The notes beneath the pieces are model-generated. The model was not told the DNA's origin. It saw nothing but the letters and a program-made list of their open reading frames with translations, and ran no database searches. The translations under genes and the position numbers were made by a program. From NCBI GenBank assembly GCA_020698575.1, contig CM036248.1, positions 17,587,229 to 17,651,228 on the forward strand: a DNA stretch of 64,000 nucleotides, given 5' to 3'. The DNA comes from Bostrychus sinensis (lineage: Eukaryota; Chordata; Actinopteri; Gobiiformes; Eleotridae). Shown piece after piece: positions 1-12,662 of this stretch. The stretch's first letter is position 1; the number at the start of each line of letters is the position of its first letter.

Positions 1-582
1 TGCAAACTGAAAGTCACAGCTCCACAAAAGACATTTTCCATACATATACATTATTTTAAGTTATAAAATGTGAAATGTGTTTCAAAAAGACTGAAAAAAC
101 ATAATACATGACCTTTAAAAAACTAGACTACTGCATGCTTGATTGATTCATTCTCAACTAGTAAAAAGTATGTCCATACAAGCAATACAGAAATACAAAA
201 AAGTGTTCATGAATGAAAGTTCTGAAACTCTGTTGAAACTGTGGCTTAATCGGTTATAATATGATCAGTCATCAATAGATTATAGTCCCCACCCATGTAT
301 TATCTCAACCTGATTTGTACATCTGTGGCTGTCGCCTGCAGACTGGGTTGTTACCACAGTGACCATTATCGAGATTAAACAGTGGCACCAACTGTCAGAA
401 ATGATAATTCTGAGTTTAACTGTGAAATGAATCATGACTTAAAGTAGACTCTGCACTGCAAAAAATAAACAAACAACCCATTTTTATCCCTTATCTTTTA
501 ATTTAGTTTCTAAATGATTTTACTAGGACTTTTATGGCACACATGTTTTCAAATCTGTCTGACCATTTGACTTAATGAGGAC

Positions 583-613
583 AAAAAAAAAACAAAACAA
601 AAAAAAAAAAACA
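583..613. repeat. A-rich simple tract
   Basis: A-rich stretch broken by single C residues. The surrounding interval 1-1190 is AT-rich intergenic DNA in which I see no gene, RNA or clear mobile element. Confidence 0.7.
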
Positions 614-1190
614 CTGGTGCAACATGATTTTAACTGTGTTGTATTAACTTGTGAAAATGTACCATCTGTAACAGCCAAGACCAGGGATCATGATATTCTT
701 TACTGGTTCTTCTGTAGAAAAACTGTGTCACAGTTATAGGCAAGAAAAGTAGCTCACTACTCGCCCAGGTGCTTGGAAACTCTATTGTGACCTCTAATGG
801 GCAGGTAAATCGCAACAGCCTCAGAAAACAACACGAAGTCCAGACCACAAGCTGTGCCCCAGTTCTGGTTCACAGCAGATCTTCTGAAGTTTATTTTTCG
901 TTACTAAAAGCTGACCCACTAGGCTTGCCCCATTTTGAAGATGAGAAATAGACTGGCACTGGGATACTGTGGACCTCAGTTTGATGTGAGGATTACTAAG
1001 TATCTTTTGACTTTCTTAAAATCTTCCTCCATAATCTATTGTTGTGTAAATACAAACCAAGATTTTTTTTTTTTTTTTTTTTTAGATTCAACCAGGTCAG
1101 CTACATATCCGTACTCTGCTAAAGTTTCATTGAGGTCTAAAAAATGCTGTCAGAAAAGAGAATTAAACTTTTTTTTATATATAAAACTTT

Positions 1191-1310
1191 CAGCAAAGGT
1201 CAATAATGAACCAGGGACAAAATCATAAATTTTGGTGTGGCTTGGGATCAGTGTTTGGAACCAGGAGTGCTTTAAGGGATTCTGTACCATTTTGAGATAT
1301 GAATAGCCTC
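1191..1310. repeat. Partial copy of the tRNA-like interspersed repeat (left arm only)
   Basis: The text 'accagggacaaaatcataaa' followed by 'gatcagtgtttggaaccagg' and 'accattttgagata' matches the left arm of the longer copies at 8918, 59497 and 63245. The tRNA-like core that follows in those copies is missing here. A T-homopolymer of about 20 bases lies just upstream near 1064-1083. Confidence 0.55.
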
Positions 1311-3779
1311 CTACATTGAATTTAAAACCACAACTCAGTTACTTTAACCTTTTCAACAGACTCAGCTGCGCTTTCATGTACAAACACAAAATTTAAAGTC
1401 TCTGTCCTGTTAAAACTCTCCTGTCATTTCATCAGAAAAGAGTTCGGCTGGTCAAGCTAGGTTAACAGACTCAGGTCATGTTTTTATGCAAAGAACAGAC
1501 AGAATAAAAAGTGCAATTGAGAAATTAAAAAGTGCAAAGAATCCAAGTACAAAATGAACTTTTCCTTTGCTGAACCTTTTCAGTGTAAATACTGAAAGAC
1601 TTTGTGCTTTGAAGAAAATGAAGCAGCTCTCTTTTCAACCTGAAGTATAACAGTGACATTTTTTACTCTTTTATTAATTCTGCCCTTTTGTGCCCTGACA
1701 AAGACCCACCACCCACTGAAAATGGTTCTGCGATCCACTTTTGGGTACAGACTCACCAGTTGAGAACCACTGCATTAAAATACCTTTGTTTATAGCCTCT
1801 CTTAACAACTCGTGAAAGACTTTTGCACATAGATTTGATATTTTGTACACATGTAAACCGCAGGGGATACAAAAAGTGTTATGTGAGTTAGAATTATAGT
1901 CTTATACCAGGAATTGCCCCTAAGATAATAATTAAAAAGCTGTCTTATTCTGAGATTATGATCAGATGTTTTAATAAAAAGTTTAAGTCCCTGAAACATT
2001 ATAATACCAGGTTTACTATATATTTCAGAAAAAGTGATTTGGTGGTAGGGATCCCTCCTCTTTCATTTCTGTGTTTTATACGTTCAGTGCTGAGATATAG
2101 CTACATACATCATCTCCTCCATGAGATACAGTGCTTGAATCTGTAAGAGTGATGTGCTGTCTGCCCAGCCCTGAAGACAGATTACTGCCCCAGTCCTTAG
2201 GCTAAGAAACACCTAAGACTAGAAGAATTGTTTAATGTTATTCCTTGCATACCTTTCTGTTTTACTTATGTTGAAAAAGCAGGCTGAGAACATAAATTTA
2301 AAAAAATTATCTTGTTAAATGTAAAGCCAAGGTCGAAGGAGAAATTCCAGTAATAGTTGCTTCTTCAGTATAAAGGAAGACGTATATGCAAGAGTGTTAA
2401 CTTGATGTGAGAAAAAATGATAGCCACTGTTTGATCAAAGCATGACTTTCTCTTTTAATTATGGCTGTCTTACATAAAAGGAACTGCATATATAATATGA
2501 GAGATTAAGAGCTGTTATTCCTCTCATGTTTGAACATTTATAAGTGCTTATACTTCAATAATGGATCATAAACGTCACTTTTGACCTATGCAGCAGCTCT
2601 TGGGACATATAAAGTACAGTACTGTGCAAAAGTCAGAGACAGATTTCCAAGAAAGACTATGCTCAAATAAAGTTATTTCACTGTACATTACAAAAAGAAG
2701 GAAGGATCTTGTAGTGCTAAAGATACAGTGTCCATTCCATTCAACCACAAAATAGTTCTTATAGTGAGTGAAGTATCAAGTATTTTGTATTTATCCTTGG
2801 CCATATTTTGTTAAAGAGATTGTTTGGGGATGATCAGTGAGTACTTGAGTGAGAGCTGCAGTAGAAAAAGGTCAATTGTTGTACAAATACACAGTCCACT
2901 TGTTTGGACTTGTTCCAGTCTCTCTGGGACCCTGGACATTTTCCTTGGGGTGTCATCTGCTAAAATTTTGACATTATTTGCCCTCTTGCTTTGCAGTGAT
3001 GCCTTGTGGAATAGTGTCTTCCCCACTGCATTTGAGGGGCTACTATCCCGCGCAGCTGTTCAGCCTCTGCCATCACTTTCAATAAGCTGTCTCTTTGATT
3101 TATTGCTTCCTGTTGTCACTGGAAATTGTTGAATTTCTCCGGGCTGTCCATGGAGCTCCTCTTTGAAGCCCCTGCTTGTTGGCTGCTTTTGGGATGGCTA
3201 ACCGCAGGGCTTTTATAGCTGTGAGGTCCAAAATAATCTGGAGTCAGGAAATGAGTCTGGGGATACAAAACAAAAGCTCTTTCCTTAAATCGTGGCTGCT
3301 GATGGGCAGGTTGCAGCCCTGTGAGGACCAAATATCACTAGAGGATGATGTGTTGTGTAACGGTGACGGTCTTACTGCAGTGACTAATACTGGATCAGGT
3401 ATTGGTCTGACCACACACAAGATGACGATGTAATGAAAAAGGGCTTTAGTTCAGAGAAATTTGAGTTGGTGGAAGTGTGGCCGGTGGAGTGTGCAGTGGA
3501 GTGTCAGGCCTCATTTAAGCCCTGTTCAGCTCAGAGAATGGGGTCAAGGCCAGGCTAAACCCCAATCTCCATTCCCACAGCTCTTTCCACTTCCTGTCTC
3601 AACATCTGGCAGTATATATTCTTTGCTAATTCACTATTTAATTAATCATTTAAGTCAACTAGATTTCAATGAAGCACAACTTTTAAACATAAACTGGAAC
3701 ACACACAATAAAACTTTACCAGGAGGAAAACACATTGTCAGGAGCTTTAAAGTAAAACTTAACTAAAAACAGAGTAGAG
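1311..3779. other. Intergenic, no gene recognised
   Basis: AT-rich sequence with only short open frames that lack family resemblance or splice context. Around 2618-2640 the phrase 'cagtactgtgcaaaagtc' matches the first bases of the tRNA-like repeat family, so a small fragment lies there. The slightly more GC-rich stretch 2880-3600 has opposing short frames on both strands but nothing I can identify. Confidence 0.5.
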
Positions 3780-4265
3780 CTCAAACCTCCCCCGAGGCCG
3801 TATCTCAAGGGACTTATTTCAATTAGTTGTAGTGAATTCTCTAGCACATAATGATTTTGTGGCTTACTGTAAAGAGCAAGTCTAGATCTGGACACTATAT
3901 TTTAGCTCTACTCCAACGTCAAGGTCTGAGCTCTTGCATCTAGTTTAGTGAGTGATTTTAATATTTAAGGAAAAAGCCAGACTAAAGATGGATTTGACGT
4001 TTAATGAATAAGTGAAACAGGGATCTTTTATTTCAGGGGTAAATTCTATATTGCCACTGAACAAAGGAACAAATCATTTGCTTGTTTACTGACCCCTTGT
4101 GGCTGGAGTTAGTGTCCGCTGGGATATGTTACAGAATCCTTAGAAATTGCTGGAACTAGAGCATCATATGGAGTTCAAAACCTTCTTTGGCCTCTTACTG
4201 ACCCTTCAAAATCCAACCATTACTTTTTGAAACAGACTAACAAACCAACAAAAAACTTCACTCAC
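3780..4265. repeat. Degenerate tRNA-like interspersed repeat with LINE-type tail
   Basis: Contains 'ttttgtggcttactgtaaag' near 3854, equivalent to the A-box part of better copies, then 'tcaaggtctgagctc' at the position where others have an 'aggtctgc' phrase. From about 4090 follow 'ccccttgtggctggagttag' and 'ccaaccattactttttga', which recur at 51486-51660. I read it as one decayed copy, or two abutting ones. Confidence 0.45.
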
Positions 4266-5122
4266 TAAAAATGACTGTGAAGAAATCTCAAGGGGAGTTT
4301 CCATGTTTAGTACAGACCCACTTCTTGGAACATTTGGCAGTGCTTGGCTTGTACACCTGTCACTCAGAGCTGATCAACAGCCCCCAAAATCCTCATATGT
4401 CTTCTAAGTGTAAAAACTAAATGTCTAATTTTTAATGACAACTAAAATTGCCATAAATGCTTTAATATTCCCTGCTGAAACCAAGAAGACATGTGCACAC
4501 TTTGATAGACGTTCAAATACCTCCACAACAAAAGGGAGCTCAAGGCTCAGCTACTGGGAGAGCAAACTTTTGTTAGTCTATACCTGCGCTATTTTTAACA
4601 CGTGTTCAACATCAAATGTGAATGTAGGCCATGAGCAGATTCAGCTTGCATCCTAACCTCGTGTGCTCTCAAATCGCACGTTTGAAGATTGGAGCCCCTT
4701 CTTCACGCAGTCAGCTCAAATCAGTTTCTCTTGAGTCTGACGAAGCCCGAGAGGAACACACACAACTCCATTTCTGGCTAAACCTTTGTGATTAAAAGTC
4801 TTTCTTCTATTTCTTAAAGCCCCAATGGAGACTTTATGGAGTGACTGACAGCACAATGGTATTTGCTGTCTCAGTCTAGATAGAGCTGGTTCACTGTAAT
4901 TATGTCAGTATTATTTTTTATATAGTTTTAGGGCTGGTGGCCTTGCTCTGATTCAGTCTCAGTGTTTACCAGACTTCCTATGCTCTAACAGCAGGTCAGC
5001 GTTATAATGGAGCGGTGAAAATACTGCAGAGGTCAGAGGTCAGATGTATTTGCTGGTAAATGGTAGGGACAGAAAAATATAGGTGTGTTACATTCAACAG
5101 GAAGTAATGTCACATCCGCTAT

Positions 5123-5560
5123 CAGTAGAGGTGAAAGAAATACTGCAGGATATGTGATTGAAATATGTAAGTACTGCTACTTGAAAATATCATTACTCAA
5201 GTAGAAGTAGAAGTCAATTTTCTGGGCTTAGGACTGACACAAAGAGTACACAAGAGTGACCAAAGAGACCCCTTGTGACCCCTTGTGGTGGGATTTATGT
5301 AGAAGTAATAGTATAAATTTACTACATAAAGTACTTACAGTTTCTACCACTACTTGTACTTGGGTACTACTATTGCGTCTTATACTACTACTACTGCCAC
5401 AGATAATATTACTATTCATACTTAATACTACTGCTACTACTCATCTTGGTACTTCCACTACGTCTAAAACTGTTAATGCTGTACTTCTGTGCTGTTACTA
5501 TTACTACCACTGATACTACACAGGGCAAAAATACTTTTACTCTCTTAGAGATTCTAAAAC
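5123..5560. repeat. Tol2-like hAT MITE with TAC/TAG-rich interior
   Basis: Starts near 'agaggtgaaagaaatact', a diverged form of the CAGAGGTGnAAAGTAC end typical of Tol2-like hAT transposons. It continues through 'acttgaaaatatcattactc', 'agtacttacag' and an interior of repeated ACT/TAC triplets. The right end is unclear. No transposase is encoded. Other copies lie at 19442, 49864, 52518, 56206 and 60851. Confidence 0.5.
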
Positions 5561-6198
5561 TTTATTTGAGTTACAAATAAACTTTAGATGTACTTAGAAA
5601 TGACATATTAAGTAAAATATAAGTAATAGCATATAGTTCCTTTCTACCATCCATCCTAAAAACTGTCAATAGAAGGCTGTAAAAATGTGTACTATGAAAA
5701 CCTTTCTTGAAAACAAAACAAGCCATTGTTTGGTTTTAGCTGTGAATAGGGACAAAGGCTGATTTAATTTCATGTGCAGAAGCATGCTCAGGTTATGAAA
5801 TGTATCTTTGCAGTATAAAACTCTCACTGTCTTGTGAAGCCGAACACTGCAGCCAGTGGCACAGCTTTGTGGAATTACATTATAGACGCTGCAATTTTCT
5901 ACCTCCTTCGTGTCCACCAGTGGATCTGCATAGCCCACATGTGTTTGCATTGTTTTCTGCTGTTCACTGTAGCAAATCAACACAGAAAACTACTCAGTAT
6001 GCAGTATGCAGTACTGTGTGAAAGCAGGTAGGTGAATAGATCCAAGAAGCAGGGATTTGAATATAAAATGTTTAGATCAGAAAGTTAAGAACATCAACAT
6101 GAGGAGCCTCACATGAATTGTAAATCAGATATTTACAGCTTCTGAATAATAATGATTTATGAAACTACACTGTAAGGAAATTTTAAATATTTACATTG

Positions 6199-6271
<73 letters not shown>
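6199..6271. repeat. (GTTA)n tetranucleotide microsatellite
   Basis: About 18 nearly perfect copies of the 4-base unit, ending in a short (GTTT)n run. Such tracts are length-polymorphic in fish. Confidence 0.95.
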
Positions 6272-6273
<2 letters not shown>

Positions 6274-6294
6274 GTTTGTTTGTTTGCATGCTTG

Positions 6295-6490
6295 CAAAAA
6301 AGTATTGATGGCATAGTTTTAGTGGATTCTTTAGGATTGTGAGATATAATGGCTTATGGCTAAACAAGTACAGCATGAACTAGAAAATTATTCTTCAGAT
6401 CTGGGCACTGTATCTTTAAACATTGTGAGATAGAGCCAATGTGGAAGTCTGCATTCTTCAAGTGCTCCTATTTTATTAAGTGATTTTTAT
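6295..6490. repeat. Degenerate tRNA-like interspersed repeat
   Basis: The phrases 'ttttagtggattctttagga', 'cagatctgggcactgtatct', 'cattgtgagatagagccaat' and 'gtggaagtctgcattctt' follow the same order as the 9120-9270 and 63480-63630 copies. The A-box and B-box are decayed. Confidence 0.45.
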
Positions 6491-8164
6491 ATTTGTGAAA
6501 ATATTATTTTTGGAGCAGGTGTTGTTGTTGCCACAGTGTGAAAATTAGGCCATGTGGTGGACTTTTAAAGCAATAATAAGCAAATTTTTTTATAGAAAAT
6601 AAATATCCCTCACTCTTGTATTGTACTCTTATGGCTCTGTTTCAATGTGAAAATACTTGTCTGTGCTTGTTCTGTGTGCTTGTAATTGCTGTATTTTTTA
6701 CATTTGTTTACATGCGAGGGATGTTTTGAAGGGTGCTCATAGACACAAACATGAGTGTAGCATCAGGGACTGCATCTCCTCTGGCGCATGAGGAGGACCA
6801 CTGAGAGTCCTTAACTTCATTACCACCCAATGTTTTACATTGATGAAATAAAAGGTAAAACCAGGATATCTCTTTAATAACTATTAGTTTGCTTTTCCTA
6901 AATAATAATAATAAATGTGACCTCTGTGGCTGAATTTATGCTGTCAATTTTTAACAGTAATAAAAATCTATTTGAAAGAATGTTTTAATTTGTTTTTGAG
7001 CTGTTTTTTTTCATACTCTTCTTTGTGAAAAAAATAATTATTTCATCTGTTTGAAACTAGAAAGTTAATTTTTATTATTAATCGCTACTTACAATTCAGA
7101 TTTATTTTTAATAAATCTTTGATATGTAGATGCTTGAGCTTAATATTCTTCATAACTTTAGTGTCCATTCTGAAAACCTGCACTGGGGCCCCTCATTTCC
7201 CCCTTACACCTCCCGTACAAAGGACCAAAAATGCAGTAAAATTAGACAGATGGCCAGACTTTATTCAAAAGCCAGAGTAAAGCCATGAATGACCTTTGAT
7301 GAGCACCCACAGAGTGAGAAACCAGACATATTTACATAGTCTGCTCAATATTAAAAGCTGAAAAATAATCATTTATTATAAATACCAAACGTCTTGAAAC
7401 TATAGATCAATTAATTAGTCAAAAATTCACTCTGAAAGTTGCCAGGTCATAATTATAATGTGTGTTACATACAAGATTCATTTAGCTGTTTTTGCATCTT
7501 GCTCTGTGGGACAGTAGGGGACTTTTAAAGATGGCATGGAGAATCTCTTTGCTCATTTTTATGCACAGATGAACACAAAGGCGTAGGCCACTAATCTAAC
7601 TGTCAGCTTTAAGTTGGAGCTGCTCTGATTGCCCCTGACACCCAAACTCATACAACAGCCAGTGGTGTTGAACGATGTAATATTTTAAGGATGGCCTGAA
7701 GACACTGAGTACCACCATTTATCCAAACCGTGATTCGGCCTGATTTACACTAATTCTCCACACACATCTGCACTTTCTTGGGATTGACGCAGGTTCTAGC
7801 CTCACTCGCCTACGACCCTTATCTTGTTAGAGACAATTGAAAAAAGCAATTACCTGCTGTTGCTGCATGGCGCCCAACAATAAGGTAATGTGGCAAAGGA
7901 CAATAAGGAACTGCTCACTTCATCTTGTGCTGCTAAGAAGGCTATCGTGAAACATTTATAACCACATCTTCTTTTGTTACTGGAAATAGCCCTTGTCCTA
8001 AACAGCACTGCCAGCACACTCTGACCCAATACACTTCCCACACACTGAAAAACAGCATCTAGCTGTTCAGATGGTTTTTTGCTGCATTTTTGGGTAGGAT
8101 AAGTTTTCCATATTATTATAATGAATAACTTAGAGAAAGATACCCATCTTCCTTCCTTTGGGCT
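6491..8164. other. Intergenic, no gene recognised
   Basis: AT-rich sequence without long open frames, coding signature or clear terminal repeats. Nothing supportable was found on either strand. Confidence 0.5.
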
Positions 8165-8465
8165 TTTCCCTTCTGGTTTTGCAACAGTTAATCATCTGCT
8201 TTTTAGTGTGTAGTGATTTGGTTGCCACAGTCCCTCCCTGACCCAACCCTCTCCATTTATCCGGGTTTGGGACCGGCACAAAGAGTGTTTGTGACACCCT
8301 ATAATGCAATCGATACCAATCTTCTTTTTTCCTGTGCGCTTTTTCTTTCTAGGTTTGCCACAGCAAATCATCTTCCTCTTAGTATGAAGTGCATATTGAT
8401 GTGGCATGGGTTTTATGCCAGATCCCCATCCTGATGCAATGCAATACATTTATCAAGGCTTGGGA
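8165..8465. repeat. Two adjacent LINE-tail-like fragments
   Basis: The fish interspersed-repeat phrase 'tttatccgggtttgggaccg' plus 'gcacaaagagtg' occurs at 8256-8290. A second unit from about 8350 repeats the preceding block ('gtttgccacagcaaatcatc', then 'gatgtggcatgggttttatg'). A related single copy lies at 27500-27690. The wording matches common 3' fragments of non-LTR retrotransposons in teleosts; the clade is not assigned. Confidence 0.5.
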
Positions 8466-8917
8466 AGATGCAGAAAGATGCAGGAGTTACCTATACATCA
8501 GGAAAAGTTCATATTCATCCATCAAACCATGACGCTATCTGTGCAAACCATTTCACGCTGTCACAATGAGCCAAATTAAGACAATTAAACATGCCTCTTT
8601 TTTTAACAGCACTTCCTCTTTGGACACAGAAATAACAAGTGCGCCACAGATGGGCCTGCCTTGAGACATTACATTTGATTCAAAAGTAACAGAAACACTT
8701 GAGCTAATTAAAAGCATTGCGCTCCATTCTTGCCGCAACTGTGGGGCTGATTAAAAAGATAATTGAATCGAGAAGTAAGATTTGCCAAGGGAGTTGCCAG
8801 TTTTCTCAGATATTCAGCCTGCAACATGACTATATCATCAGGAAAAAATTACATGTAAATATTGCAAATCCTGCTAATTTATGTGATCCTCTAAAGTAAT
8901 GAAGTCAGAAACACTGT

Positions 8918-9270
8918 ATTATGCAAAAGTTTTGGAGAGGTGTAAAAATGCTGTTAACTAAAAGTATAACTAAAAGATCAGGAATGGTCCAAGGACAAAA
9001 TATTTAATTTTGTTGTGGATCCAGATACCTGTTTGCATCCAGGCGTGTTTAACTGATTCTACCATTTTGAGATACACAGACTAACACACTAACTTCACTC
9101 ACTAAAAGAACAAATTATTAATTTTAGTAGATTCTTTACCAAGGGTTTTGTGGCTCAGTGGAAAGAGCATTTACCCCTGAATGAGTAGATCTTTGAGTTT
9201 CATCCCAGGCCGGGGCATTATTATCACTGCAAGACAGGATCAGTGCCTTTGAAGAGGTCTGCATTTTCTG
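8918..9270 (+). repeat. Interspersed repeat with tRNA-like core, fairly complete copy
   Basis: Begins with 'tatgcaaaagttttggagag' and runs through 'ccattttgagatacacagac' to a tRNA-like core at about 9149-9215: 'tgtggctcagtggaaagagc' is a good RNA polymerase III A-box. The B-box region is decayed. It ends near 'gaagaggtctgc'. The same order of blocks is seen at 59497-59835 and 63245-63720. Confidence 0.6.
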
Positions 9271-11200
9271 CTTGATTTTCCTTTTTGTACATTGTTTTGC
9301 CTTTTTTTGTTCTAAGTCTTTCTTAAAAGCCTTCTACACAGTATTGTTTGTGATCTTCTGGAGAAATTAAATCATACATTTGATAACTTTATTGCATTTA
9401 CCGGATGCTTAATTTGTGATATAAAGTTCCTGATATTTTTAAGATAAAGTTTCCATCCACACTTCTTATTCTGCTCTTGAATAAAACTGAAGTGAAATAA
9501 AAATATGCATCCACCTTTACTGGCTTTCCCTTGATGATATTTTAACATCTCTCATGAATATTACTCAGCTTTTTGGGTTAGAAATTCCTTTCAAGATGAC
9601 AGCTTTCATATAAAAAGGTGATTATCTTTGGCTGGTTGCCAGTGAGGAGCAGTAGGAGTGTTTTGAAGACATTCCTAAGGGGACATAAATATTGTATTTA
9701 TCCCAATCATGCAGACAATAGGCCAAAATGGACCAGGCCAGTTATCCTCTCACTTCATAGACTTTCCCATAGAGACCCTATAGCACTGTATAATCCACAT
9801 TCCACATATGTCCAGTAAATCCTGTCAGCAAAACATAATCATAACATTTAGTCCATTTTCTTCTTGTTCATGTCACTCTTGTCTCCATATATTCCCTATG
9901 TAAATACTTTTTTGATGATTTGTCCCTTGCTATGAATTACTCCTCCATAATTTTAACTATGTTTCTGTCATAATTCATAAGATGCTTCCTACGATAATAC
10001 AGCCTCTCTCAAAACAGCGGATTTTTGCCCCAGGCCTGGCAAATAGACATTATCTCCAGAAGATTATGTGCAAGAGGGAGCTCCACCTGCAATAACAGTA
10101 AAGAGAAATGCTATTTTGAAAATAGAGGCACTGGGACAGTAGCAATTTGGTTTCATGTTGCAAAAAATACTTGATAAAATTGAGGCAAAAGAATGAAAGC
10201 AATATCTGAGGACCTGGGACATATAAAAATGGCACGGACACACGCGGCGGTATTGTGAAGTATAAATTGAAATCAAACACCTATCTGATATCCAATAGAT
10301 GTTGCACACACAAGATTGGGTTCGGCCATTGTTCAGGAGGGAGGTGGTGTGATAGAGTGGTGGGGGGTGTGAGATTATGGTCTTATGTAAGTTTGGGTGT
10401 TTGCTGATAAGCAGACGGCGCTGGTCCAGATTTAAACTCTGCATTTTTGGTCTCAAAGGTGCACTAAGTAGATGTTGAAAATACTAATACGCAGTCAATT
10501 TATACTGGCTGAAAGAGTTGAGTTTGGAGGCAGCAATTTTGCAGCATTTGAGAGTCACTTTGTGAAAGATTGTAATTAAACTGGTCAACTTTATATTGCT
10601 ATATCCCATTTATTCTCAAACTTTTTACACAGTACCACCTCAGAAAATGCATTTACCATCTTTAATGAGCTAAACCAGGACTAAATTAAAACTAAAATAG
10701 GATTAGGCCCTACCTAAAGCAGGATTAAAGCAGGAATAAAACTGACTCTAAATTAAAACAAATAAAGACTTGAACAGAGGCTTTTGATTACAGAAAAAGC
10801 CTGCATACCATCTGTTTGAGAACTACTAACCCGTTTTTAGGCACAAATTACAAATATTTCTTCATTTTTAATACAGAAACTGAAATGTCATATCTTGCCT
10901 TTAAGCTTAAAATTGTGCCATTATTATTATGCTGCAAAATGACTCTATTCCTTCCATTTCTTTTTCATAACTGTCAACAAATAAGTGTGTGTGAACCAAA
11001 TATGCACTTGATGACTGCATTTTTCAGTGGAGAGGTTACACTATTTTCTGTAGCAGAGAATGATTCACAGCAGTTATTTTCAAGTGCTGGTTTAGAAAGG
11101 TCTGCAGAGTTACAGTGACCTATATGAAACACTTTTTATATCTCGTTGGAGAGTACAGTGTTGTTTTTATGTGAAAATACAAACATTTCTCAGTGTTACT
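9271..11200. other. Intergenic, no gene recognised
   Basis: No coding exon identified. The stretch around 10615-10830 has the form of an old interspersed repeat ('tttgagaactactaac'; compare 'ttgagaaccactgc' near 1760), but the match is short. The last part adjoins the 3' end of the minus-strand receptor gene. Confidence 0.45.
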
Positions 11201-11210
11201 CACCTGCACG

Positions 11211-11216
11211 TTTATT
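11211..11216 (-). terminator. Candidate poly(A) signal of adra2d
   Basis: TTTATT on the plus strand reads AATAAA on the minus strand, about 170 bases past the receptor stop codon. It would give a short 3' UTR. Other signals further downstream cannot be excluded. Confidence 0.4.
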
Positions 11217-11387
11217 CATTTAGACATTTAGATCTGTACAACATTTGATCAGTAATATCAGATACATTTAAATGATTTGGGGAACGGGGGCGTCACGGAG
11301 GATGAGTTGTTGTGATACATATTCCCAAGATTATATGTGACAAGCGCTCCAGACTTGTCTTGTGACCTATTTTTCTCTCTCGCTTGT

Positions 11388-12662
11388 TTATGTGCGTTTA
11401 GTTCTGCAGATAATTTTCTTGAAGGCTTTCCTAAAATCCCTGTTAAAAATGGTGTATATGATTGGGTTCACGGAGCTGTTGCAGTAGCCAATCCAGAAGA
11501 AAAGATTGAAAAGTGCGCCAGGTATGTAACACCTGTCTCTGCAGATTGCATGCAGGCTGTATGTGAAGAAAAACGGGAACCAACACAGGACGAATACCCC
11601 CATGACCACCGCCAGTACGAAAGTGAATCGTTTCTCCCTCATCTGGGCCACTTTGGTCTTGTTCACAGCTGCGAGTTGTTGTCTCCCGGTGGGGTTCTTC
11701 TGCTGCTCGGGGTAAAGCTGTAAGGCCCGGGATGAAGCCCACGAGAGGCGGCAGTTCTGTGGAGGGCAGCAGTCCGAGCCCTCCACTTTCCTCCGTTTAG
11801 TGAAACGATTGCTGCGAGGTTTAGTATCCGACTGTGAGCAGCTCTCCTCCAGGTCAATGTCATCTAGTTCCCCACGTCTTTGCTGATGGCTCCCGGAGCT
11901 TTGGCTGCTTGGACTTTCCGTCTCAAAACGGTCTTTATTTGTTACAAAACATGTTTCTGACTGAGAGGGCTGTCTCTCCAGACCGTTTTTAGCCACAAAC
12001 ACAGTGGAGGAGCGCTGCTTGGCAACTTTGTAGATTTTACAGTAAACTAGGATCATGATGAGCCCCGGGGCAAAGAAAGATACCAGGCAGGATGAGAGGA
12101 TGTACCAGGTCTCATCATTGAGCAGGCACTCCCGCTCATCGTGTTTGGTCATGAGCAGAGGAGGGAAGGAAATTACTGCAGATATGAGCCAAACCACCAC
12201 AATCATGGATTTGATGCGCTTCGGTGTGCGCTTCAAGTTGTAGCTGACTGCTTTTGTGACAGACCAGTAACGGTCCAGACTTATGGCGCACAGGTGCACA
12301 ATAGACGAGGTGCAAAATAACACGTCCAGCGCCAGGTAAAACGCACACCACGTGCTGCCGAAGTACCAGTAGCCCATGACCTCATTTGCCAGTGAGAACG
12401 GGATGACCAGTGTGGCCACCAGGATGTCCGCTGATGCCAAAGACACAAGGAAGAGGTTTTGTGGCGCGCGGAGAGCCCTGCTTGTCAGTACCGCAACAAT
12501 AACCAACACGTTGCCCACAATAGTGACCAGTATGATCGCGGTGACCACCAAGATGATGAGCGCGGCGGCCACCTCCGTATGCGGGAAGGCGAGCGGTGCG
12601 TCCGTGCTGTTCTCATCGCTGGACACATTCTCAAGCAACACATTAACTTGGGTCAAATCCAT
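11388..12662 (-). CDS. adra2d: Alpha-2 adrenergic receptor, probable alpha-2D subtype
   Basis: A single uninterrupted frame encodes a 424-residue class A GPCR; alpha-2 receptor genes are characteristically intronless. It senses adrenaline and noradrenaline at the plasma membrane and couples mainly to Gi/o. Visible landmarks: N-glycosylation sites at N12 and N18; seven hydrophobic segments; N51 (TM1), D79 (TM2), amine-binding D113 (TM3), disulfide partners C106 and C179, DRY at 130-132, TM5 serines S191 and S195, CWFP at 360-363, NPIIY at 399-403, and a tail cysteine C419 suited to palmitoylation. The third cytoplasmic loop (about 213-343) is long and holds the acidic run DDIDLEES, like the kinase-target LEES region of alpha-2 receptors. 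Subtype: the AVSYNLKRTPKRIKSM segment after DRY and the HTEVAAAL start of TM1 fit fish alpha-2D better than A, B or C. Start chosen for its good context (A at -3, G at +4) and family length. Which of the two fish duplicates it is cannot be told. Confidence 0.93.
   Translation of the reverse strand: MDLTQVNVLLENVSSDENSTDAPLAFPHTEVAAALIILVVTAIILVTIVGNVLVIVAVLTSRALRAPQNLFLVSLASADILVATLVIPFSLANEVMGYWYFGSTWCAFYLALDVLFCTSSIVHLCAISLDRYWSVTKAVSYNLKRTPKRIKSMIVVVWLISAVISFPPLLMTKHDERECLLNDETWYILSSCLVSFFAPGLIMILVYCKIYKVAKQRSSTVFVAKNGLERQPSQSETCFVTNKDRFETESPSSQSSGSHQQRRGELDDIDLEESCSQSDTKPRSNRFTKRRKVEGSDCCPPQNCRLSWASSRALQLYPEQQKNPTGRQQLAAVNKTKVAQMREKRFTFVLAVVMGVFVLCWFPFFFTYSLHAICRDRCYIPGALFNLFFWIGYCNSSVNPIIYTIFNRDFRKAFKKIICRTKRT

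Noticed and set aside
11337..11723. 128-codon plus-strand frame
   Set aside because: Antisense shadow of the receptor coding sequence.
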